A DNA stretch of 25,045 nt from Hofstenia miamia (lineage: Eukaryota; Xenacoelomorpha; Acoela; Hofsteniidae), in contig CABFPE010000094.1 in assembly GCA_900660155.1 (NCBI GenBank), positions 1,469,449 through 1,494,493 of the forward strand. Direction: 5' to 3'. The notes under the pieces were generated by a model. That model was not told the DNA's origin, did not search any database, and saw nothing but the letters and a program-made list of their open reading frames with translations. Both the position numbers and the translations under genes were made by a program. Positions 19,185 to 25,045 of this stretch are shown piece after piece. Each line of letters opens with the position of its first letter. The stretch's first letter is position 1.

Positions 19185-20420
19185 TTACTTCGAGACAACT
19201 ACGGATGTAGGGGGGGGGGAAACCCCGACATATGTAAGAGAAGAGATTGTGTCTGGAGTACTCTGAAACAAATGTTCCACCTGGGTGATATAATTTCGAA
19301 TGTCATCTCCTCTCTTAAAAGACATATTGCATAGTAAGGTTTTGTATTGATGTTTAATATGTGGAGCTCTATAATGGTCTTCAAACAAACCAACTAATAA
19401 CTGGTAGTCTGTTTTAGTTGCATGATCAAGTATCATGTATTGGTTGTATGCCAATCCACTGAGGTACAACGGGAACTGGGATATGGCTGCTTCTTGAGAT
19501 TTCCGGTATTGTTTCATTGTTACTTTAAACAAGAAAAACCGCTTGTCAAACAACAGATACTTCATCAATTTGCCCAGTAAATTTCGGAAGTACTGAGTGC
19601 TTGCTGAACAGTTCCTGTCCACCGCTCAATTCAGGGGGAAGAATCGACGTAATATACCGTAGTTTGCCACTTGTCACAGAAACGATAGGTATACCAAAGT
19701 TAGGGCTTCCATGTTCATGAATCGTAGGTACCACAGGAGTGGTGACTGGAGCATGGAGGGCTGAAATGGAACATGCCTGAGGAGTGAGTTGCCACAGTAG
19801 ATAAAGTAGATACATTAGTAATTGAGGACTGATTAAAAGTGGGGTTACAATTGGTAAACAAGGTAAAAACGACGCAAAATTCGGAATTGACTGTTCATTT
19901 CTATAGTTGGTAATAATCCATGGTTAAGACACTAAATTTGAGTGAACTGATTCGTAATTTTCTCACCAAGATCGTCAAGTGCCTCATCCAGGGCAGCACG
20001 GGTAACATAGTTATCAGACATATGCCTAGGCAAAGGAAGATCCTCACGAGTCTTAGCAGCATTTAATTCGTGGATCTGTAGCTCTAAGGCCATTGTAGAT
20101 TCCATCATTTGTCTTTCTATCCATTCAAAAGCAATGTGCTGGGTGTTGAGCTCCGCTTGCAAAGACTTAATGTGGCACTCACTTTAAATTCACATGGTGA
20201 CTTGTTGAGACAATGAATCTTTTAGATGCTTGATTTCCAAAATGTGGGGTGGGTTGGCTGGGGATTGCTCTGATTGCTGTAAGGACGAACAGGAATGGGT
20301 GGAGCATTGAGTATTCAGAATTGGACGATCATTTCTCTGAGAAACTTGACTGGGAGAATTTGGTAATGATAAATTAAAGAACGATCCAATGGCAGAAGGT
20401 TGCAGGAGTGACCTTATCAT
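19185..20420 (-). pseudogene. Gypsy gag remnant (matrix/capsid-like)
   Basis: Successive frames on the minus strand form the Gag N-terminal and capsid region. 20420-20190 is Ser/Pro-rich and starts at an ATG. 20162-19932 is helical and charged, ending in ALDDLGEKITNQ. 19815-19546 ends with the LPKFTG-type motif that opens many gypsy capsids. 19622-19185 reads FPLYLSGLAYNQYMIL, then a helix-rich stretch with LLVGLFEDHY. Breaks occur near 20190, 19932 and 19560. A run of nine C (complement of G at 19211-19219) lies close to the end of the frame. Confidence 0.7.
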
Positions 20421-21385
20421 AACAGCCCCGATTCCATTAAATTAACATATAGAAATTTTAAAATAAACATCAGTAATTTATCCAAGTAACTAGTACTGTT
20501 TTAGGTAAACTCCAGGATGACCAATTCGTATGGCTTCCAGCCGAAGTGCTGTCCATAAAGAGAAGTGCTTAACTTGAGTTATCGGTGCTACCCTAATCGT
20601 CTCAACATTTATTATCTATCTCACTACAAAAATAAACAACTCATTTGTTTTCTTATCTCTCAGCTCACTAAATAATAGCATGTAGTTGCCATGCATTCAT
20701 GTTAACCAACGGTATAATATCATCACAGTGTAATCAATTATTGGTGCATGTACTTGTTGAAATCGAACGAAAGGTTTATTAATTCTATATGTAGCCATAC
20801 ACATAACCTAATGCGGTCCACAATTTGGGCTTTGCTTACTGTCTGAACTGCTACGTGTCGCGTCAGTACTTGAAGAAAGTACTCCCAAATTGTCGCCAGA
20901 ACATGCACAAATATTATCATATCGATAAAGAAGGTACTAAACAAAAGTGTAGACTGAAGTTGAAGCTAGATAAAATCTATTGACATTTTCTACATCGTTT
21001 CTCATTTTATACAGTGTAAATTATTACTTGTCCTTGTTTACAACGTAATATCATGTGATAATCATGTTTCCCTGGCAATTTAATTTGAGCAATAACACTA
21101 CATAGCACCTAAGCAAGGGGACATTATCTGTTATCGCAAACTAAAATCGAAATAAAGGTCTACGTCATATTGATGTCATTACAAATCATTACAAATAGAA
21201 AATCAAGAAATAATAATCACAAAATCCCCGAGTGACTCTATACTATCATAATCGATTTAAAATAGTCATTTGTTATTTCTCTCATAATTTTCCTATTATT
21301 AGCAGTATATGGTATTGAGACTATTCCCAGTCCGATTTTAAATGTTGAATCATACATCAAAAAATTTAATCCCATCTCAGATTTT
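20421..21385 (-). other. Candidate gypsy 5' leader/LTR region
   Basis: This stretch directly precedes gag on the minus strand. A TG-starting string near 21122 (TGTCCCCTTGCTTAGG), a TATAAAA near 21015 and an AATAAA near 20780 could be parts of an LTR. With no second LTR copy in the window the boundaries cannot be checked. TGGCGACAATTTGGG near 20896 could be a primer-binding site, but I could not match it to a tRNA. No coding frame beyond 68 codons is present. Confidence 0.3.
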
Positions 21386-21890
21386 GTGAATTACGTACAT
21401 TTAAATTTTCAGAATCTAATTAATAAAAATGATATAATTCTCGCAATTTTTGAAACTTGGCTAATGACTGACGATCTAGATAACCCATGGACTGTTAATG
21501 AAACTTTTGCACTATTTAGAAAGGATAGAGTTTTGAACAATATGTTAGGAAAATCAAAAGGTGGAGGTGTATTACTTTTAGTTTCAAAGTCATTCAATCC
21601 CAAAATACGCAACGATATTAAAAGTCTTAACACATCAAATTTTGACAGTCTATGGGTTGAAATTGCTAATCCAATTAAAAATTCTAGATTTCAAAAACAA
21701 TTATTAAATGTATCATACTGTCCGCATAAGAAATTTGCCAATTTTTTTATTCAACAACTATAAGAAGAATTATCACTTGCCTGTTCTGAAAATAAAGATT
21801 TAGTACTTTTCGGAGATTGGAACCTCAATTATTTAAATGCTTTGTTCTGCCATTTGGAATATATTTACAGAACATGTATTAAATTTTCCG
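21386..21890 (+). pseudogene. LINE endonuclease fragment (N-terminal half)
   Basis: The frame reads LNFQNLINK, then ETWL at 21452-21463, then LFRKDRVL, GGGVLLLVSKSF, DSLWVEIAN and LNVSYCPHKKF. A TAA at 21761-21763 follows. The same frame then continues with LVLFGDWNLNYL (GDWN from about 21812), where LINE endonucleases usually have GDFN. These are the first catalytic motifs of an apurinic-type endonuclease. The RT is absent on this strand, so this is a fragment of a LINE different from the one at 396-3490. Confidence 0.8.
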
Positions 21891-22022
21891 AGTAAGCAGA
21901 GTTTGTCATGGTGAAGTGATTTTATAGACGATTTCACTATATTTACCTATAAAATATTACTTTGCAATTTTCTCAAAATTCTATCTTTTAAATACTAGTA
22001 GAATAGATCCGAGTCCTTCCCG

Positions 22023-22163
22023 TTCCACTTTTTTCTGATTGGTTGAGAGGTGGTGGCAAGGCTGTTCCAATTTTTTCTGATCTGTCGAGAGGTGGGTCGT
22101 AGTTCGTTACACTTTTTTCTGATTGGTTGAGAGGTGGGTCGTAGTTCGTTACACTTTTTTCAT
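22023..22163. repeat. 42-bp tandem minisatellite, 3.3 copies
   Basis: Units start at 22023, 22065 and 22107, with a partial unit at 22149. Each begins TTCCACTTTTTTCTGATTGG or a variant, then GAGAGGTGG and a GT-rich tail. Because 42 is divisible by three, the minus strand stays open and reads a 14-residue repeat (SEKSVTNYDPPLNQ and variants) from 22185 to 21988. There is no other sign that it is a gene. Confidence 0.85.
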
Positions 22164-22959
22164 TATTGTATTTTTTCGAGTGCATATAATGTTTAGATTT
22201 ACCGAAAAACGAATTAAATGACAGTGATTAATCATTAGCAACACTTGAAATTTTTTATGGAAAAGAAAATCAATCATTTGCCAAAACTTAATGTGAATTA
22301 AGTCAGCAATGTATCATCACAAACACGATGTAACCCTAAATAGTCAGCTAACGTATATTAACATGTTGTGTACACAAACAATAGTAAGCATGCAAAAAAA
22401 TGACCACATAAATAAGTCAACCACTATGGCAATTATATGAATCATTGTAAAACGTATAAACTAAATTGTCCTCCACATAAATAAGTGAGTCACTTTAGCA
22501 AGTATATGTTTGTGATTCATTGAAAATCGACCCTCATAAACATTAAAAATGAGTCAGTAATTACATAATCACTAGATCGCGTTGCAAACCCTCCTCAATA
22601 TCCACGACCTAACATAGAACATGAGTCACTGTTCGGAAAAAGACATTTGTGACCTGGGGCCTCACTATTACAACTACTGACATTCCTCTTGCTGCTCTTA
22701 GATAAAGGTCAGAAAAAAGCTTTCACTAACTCCATATCAACTCATTCATAGAATGAAAATCTAATATTTTTATAGCTTAAATGGATGTTTTTATCCGTTT
22801 TAAAATAAAAGTTGATTATAGTTTTTTGACATGAAATATTTTGATATATATATATATATATATATATATATCCAAATAAATAAAGTTTATGAAAATTTTA
22901 ATATCATTTTATTAAGTGTTAATGATGAATAAGTGTAATTCCAGTTTTTACTTTTTAAT
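22164..22959. other. AT-rich non-coding spacer
   Basis: No gene is recognised. Around 22400-22560 the strings CATAAATAAGT, GTATAAACTAAATTGTCC and GAGTCACT recur. They resemble strings at 9778-9820 and 15511-15550, suggesting a scattered repeat family. The AT microsatellite is listed separately. Confidence 0.4.
22844..22871. repeat. AT dinucleotide microsatellite
   Basis: An uninterrupted alternating AT run of about 28 bp. Confidence 0.9.
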
Positions 22960-23160
22960 AATTTCGAAGTTGTTCAGTATTTCCTGTAGATTTTTCTCGT
23001 ATTCTTTCTAAGATTTAATGGGTTTACCCACTTTTACTATATTCAAATAAATAACTAAAAGACTGTGATCTGAGTATGGATATTCAATACAAAAATTATA
23101 ATATGAATCATTTTCTGATATCATTAAAGGCAATGAGTATTTGACTATTAGCATGATTCT
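22960..23160 (-). pseudogene. Possible endonuclease C-terminal fragment of a LINE
   Basis: The minus strand from 23160 reads RIMLIVKYSL, then CIEYPYSDHSLLVIYL and a Lys-rich linker with one TAG. SDH followed by hydrophobic residues is the final motif of apurinic-type LINE endonucleases, and a linker to the RT normally follows. Here it lies downstream of an RT fragment on the same strand, the reverse of the normal order. It would therefore belong to another copy or a rearranged one. The match is short. Confidence 0.35.
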
Positions 23161-23219
23161 AAAAGGAATTGTTTTATTTATTAGCAAAATATTGAAAGTA
23201 TTGAGAAATTGTTAAGTTT

Positions 23220-23735
23220 ACTTTTTTCATGATGCAAGTATCATCTACGTATTGATAAATACTTTCGTTTCCAAGGTGCACACCTAAGTTTGTAATAGTA
23301 TATTCTGAAAAAATGCTACCAATTTTTTCTCATTGTTTGCAATTACTTAGAAAACAATAAAATTTATTAAATTGAAACTAAAACCTTGTCGCCTTAAATT
23401 TCCTTTTAAAATATTGAAATTCATTAGTTAATGCTTTAATTAAATTAAGCAGAGCTACAACTGTGAACAAATTTTGATTTAATTGAATTTTTTGTGTGGT
23501 TGATAAAATCGAATAAGATGCGCTTAATTTAGGTCGAAATCCAAATTGATGACCTGATGAAATTTGATTGTCATTAATAAATTTGAACATTTGTGCAGCT
23601 TAAAGCTTTTCAAATATTTTTGAGAAAGATGTGTTATCCTAATTGGTCAATAATTCATGGGATCTAGCGGGTCGCTTTTTTTAAATAACAGTGAAATATT
23701 CGATTGTTTTAAAGGAATAGGAAAATCATTATTTG
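23220..23735 (-). pseudogene. LINE reverse transcriptase fragment with internal deletion
   Basis: The minus strand from about 23735 reads FPIPLKQSN, LLFKKSDPLDPMNY and SFSKIFEKL, then INDNQISSGHQFGFRP (FGFRP complement near 23531-23545). The catalytic block follows as VVALLNLIKALT, lacking the expected Asp. Further on, YVDDT (YVDD complement at 23240-23251) is the YxDD box. The distance between the two catalytic blocks is much shorter than normal and the PQG motif is missing, indicating an internal deletion. Stops lie near 23601 and 23660. It sits just downstream of the putative host terminal exon, on the same strand. Confidence 0.75.
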
Positions 23736-23897
23736 ATTAAATACAGTAGGGTTCCTGGATCCACAAGATGTGCACTTTTAATTATTGTAGTCTGTCCTTT
23801 AGACTTGTGGAATGTAATTACTAAATTTACATATGATTTGCCTAATTAATAAGAGATCTGGTAATAAAATCTAACAAATCTATTGAAAAATACATCA

Positions 23898-24188
23898 TTA
23901 AGGGTCCATTGGCAAATTATATTTGTCAATTAGTTTCTTGTTAAGTTCTTTATACTTTTCAGATAAATCCTTACAAGCAATACCAAAACTACTTTGTAAA
24001 TTCTGTAATGAGGATTGTCGCTCCTTAACCACTTGTTTTAACTGGTTCTTTTCTTCAACAACGCTTTTCAGTTCGCGTTTAAGAGAAGCAGTTTTTTTAG
24101 ATTCACCAACTAATTTTGAATTTAGGGTGTCAAGCAATTCGGTGAGTCTGGCAATTTCTTGATTCACAACTGTGAGGTTATCCTCTTT
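23898..24188 (-). CDS. Putative terminal exon of a host gene: coiled-coil C-terminus
   Basis: On the minus strand a pyrimidine-rich acceptor (TTCTTTTTAG) ends at 24189, immediately before a 96-codon frame that starts KEDNLTVV and stops at TAA 23898-23900. A TAG directly before the frame supports an exon start here. The protein is Lys/Glu/Leu-rich with heptad-like spacing (LTELLDTLNSKLVGE, LKRELKSVVEEKNQLKQVV), so a coiled coil is very likely. It ends KKLIDKYNLPMDP. The plus-strand frame over the same bases is its shadow. I do not recognise the family; long coiled-coil cytoskeletal, centrosomal or vesicle-tether proteins are possible. An ATTAAA-like signal lies about 120 bp downstream. Confidence 0.6.
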   Translation of the reverse strand, partial: KEDNLTVVNQEIARLTELLDTLNSKLVGESKKTASLKRELKSVVEEKNQLKQVVKERQSSLQNLQSSFGIACKDLSEKYKELNKKLIDKYNLPMDP

Positions 24189-24694
24189 CTAAAAAGAATG
24201 CATTTACATTAAAATACAGTATGAAATTAGAATATATTCGCAATGCAAAGTAGTATATTCCAATAATGCAAGCCGTCATTTAAACTAAAAAAACACAGCT
24301 ATGCAATATATTAATATACAGGGTGTGCGTAAAGTCTGGACACAGGAAAATCAACTATTTTTCAATGTAGGCTTTACAATTATTCATATTTTGTGCACCC
24401 ATGCTTCAAGAAAGATTTAAACTTATAGTTCTCAGTTGCTAAAGAGGCTTAATTAAAAATTTAATGTACATATACGGAAAGAAGTTCACTTATTTAGATA
24501 GTGGCGAAATTATGAAATTTTATTGTGTCCAAACTTTGTGGACACCCTGTATTAGACTTAAGTATTTGTTACATTTGTTTTTAGTGATTGTTTGAATGCA
24601 TGCAAAAATAGCGATTGAGAACTTATTTGAGATTGTTGTTAACCTCTTATATCCTAGCATTTTTCTCTAAGCCTATTAAGAATATTGAGAATAC
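24189..24694 (-). other. Putative intron containing a MITE
   Basis: About 500 bp of AT-rich sequence between the two exon-like segments. It has a clear pyrimidine-rich acceptor at its 3' end (24189) and holds the MITE at 24319-24549. It remains putative because the donor phase is unresolved. Confidence 0.4.
24319..24549. mobile_element. 231-bp MITE with 26-bp terminal inverted repeats (Tc1/mariner type)
   Basis: The left end CAGGGTGTGCGTAAAGTCTG continues to GGACACA (24319-24344). The right end, read on the minus strand, is CAGGGTGTCCACAAAGTTTG continuing to GGACACA (24549-24524); 22 of 26 positions match. TA flanks both ends (24317-24318 and 24550-24551), as expected for a TA target duplication. 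No transposase frame is inside, so it is non-autonomous. Confidence 0.85.
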
Positions 24695-24914
24695 TTAGAT
24701 ATGAAACGATCAATGGCTGTTATCCGCCTTGCTGAGGGGTGAGATTTTTCGACCCACATCCCGCAGCGATCACAAAATCTACACCACACCTCATGATTAA
24801 AAATATAAAAGTTATAATCCACTTTCATGGAAGGCTCATAAACACGTCTGGTTTTCTGCTGCAACTGTTTTTTGAAGACGGCATTCGCTAGACTCTGGAC
24901 CTGGTTCAAAAGCA
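24695..24914 (-). CDS. Putative internal exon, Cys/Trp-containing, unrecognised
   Basis: An acceptor TTTTAG ends at 24915 and the frame then reads LLNQVQSLANAVFKKQL, KVDYNFYIF and VWCRFCDRCGMW, ending near FIS if the donor AA|GTATTC at 24695/24694 is used. The C-x2-C-x2-C cluster next to Trp suggests a small metal-binding or disulfide site. The phase of that donor does not match the next exon at 24188, which needs phase 0. A weaker phase-0 donor, TGG|GTCGAA, lies at 24754/24753. The two exons may therefore not be directly joined, or this may be a chance frame. No family is recognised. Confidence 0.35.
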
Positions 24915-25045
24915 CTAAAATGTATGAAACACATTTAACATTTAAATGTTAAAAACAGACATTTATAAGAAATTCCCTTATTGTAGTCAACGTAAACAAA
25001 AAATTACTTGACCAACATTATTTCAACACTCAAATCAGCGTTGAT
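24915..25045. other. Right edge, probably intronic
   Basis: AT-rich sequence upstream (minus strand) of the putative exon. It contains a short palindromic ACATTTAACATTTAAATGTT string near 24931 but no coding frame. Confidence 0.3.

Larger units (their letters stand above)
15797..20420 (-). mobile_element. Degraded Ty3/gypsy LTR retrotransposon, 3' end truncated
   Basis: Read on the minus strand the order is gag, zinc knuckle, protease, RT, RNase H, integrase, which is the Ty3/gypsy order. There are many stops and frameshifts. The integrase ends abruptly at the TACTACT terminus of the repeat at 15796, and no 3' LTR is visible beyond it or left of 8085. There is no envelope-like frame. It was probably a copy that died and was then cut by another insertion or rearrangement. 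Confidence 0.9.

Overview
This window looks like AT-rich, repeat-dense nuclear DNA from an invertebrate animal. The signs are decayed non-LTR retrotransposons of the CR1/L2/jockey type, a decayed Ty3/gypsy element, a hAT-like DNA transposon, a Tc1/mariner-type MITE, a gene fragment resembling a Polinton/Maverick (adintovirus-like) conserved protein, and intron-like GT-AG boundaries. I cannot name the species. I see no bacterial operons, no rRNA or tRNA, and no CRISPR array. Almost every long reading frame is transposon-derived and broken. The only frames that could belong to a resident gene are two exon-like segments on the minus strand at the right edge.

Layout, left to right. Bases 396-3490 are a degraded LINE on the plus strand: an ORF1 with an RRM-like end, then an endonuclease plus reverse transcriptase ORF2. 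Bases 3808-6488 are a hAT-like transposon with 14-bp terminal inverted repeats, GTGTCAA subterminal arrays and a dead transposase. Bases 6489-8084 are non-coding and contain one 14-bp-stem hairpin.

Bases 8085-15796 form a complex AT-rich block. It is bounded by inverted copies of a sequence of about 300 bp whose outer ends read AGTAGTA and TACTACT. It holds several minisatellites, a 1000-N assembly gap lying inside a satellite, a long diverged direct duplication, and a TATA-preceded remnant of a protein resembling a conserved Polinton-type virion-associated protein. The right end of this block cuts into the integrase of a gypsy element that lies on the minus strand from 15797 to about 20420.

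The gypsy element keeps recognisable gag, zinc knuckle, protease, RT, RNase H and integrase segments. Its protease has lost the catalytic Asp, and its integrase core has an internal deletion. Bases 20421-21385 may hold its leader or 5' LTR. Bases 21386-21890 and 22960-23735 are fragments of other LINEs in opposite orientations, with a 42-bp minisatellite and an AT microsatellite between them.

At 23898-24188 a minus-strand terminal exon encodes a charged coiled coil. It is preceded by a possible cysteine-containing exon near 24695-24914. The intron between them carries a 231-bp TA-flanked MITE.

The best candidate for something undescribed is the 7.7-kb inverted-repeat-bounded block. It could be a degraded or non-autonomous Polinton-like (integrated virus-like) unit with repeated promoter-like modules. 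This is an inference from terminal sequence, inverted symmetry and one gene remnant. No flanking target duplication was found.
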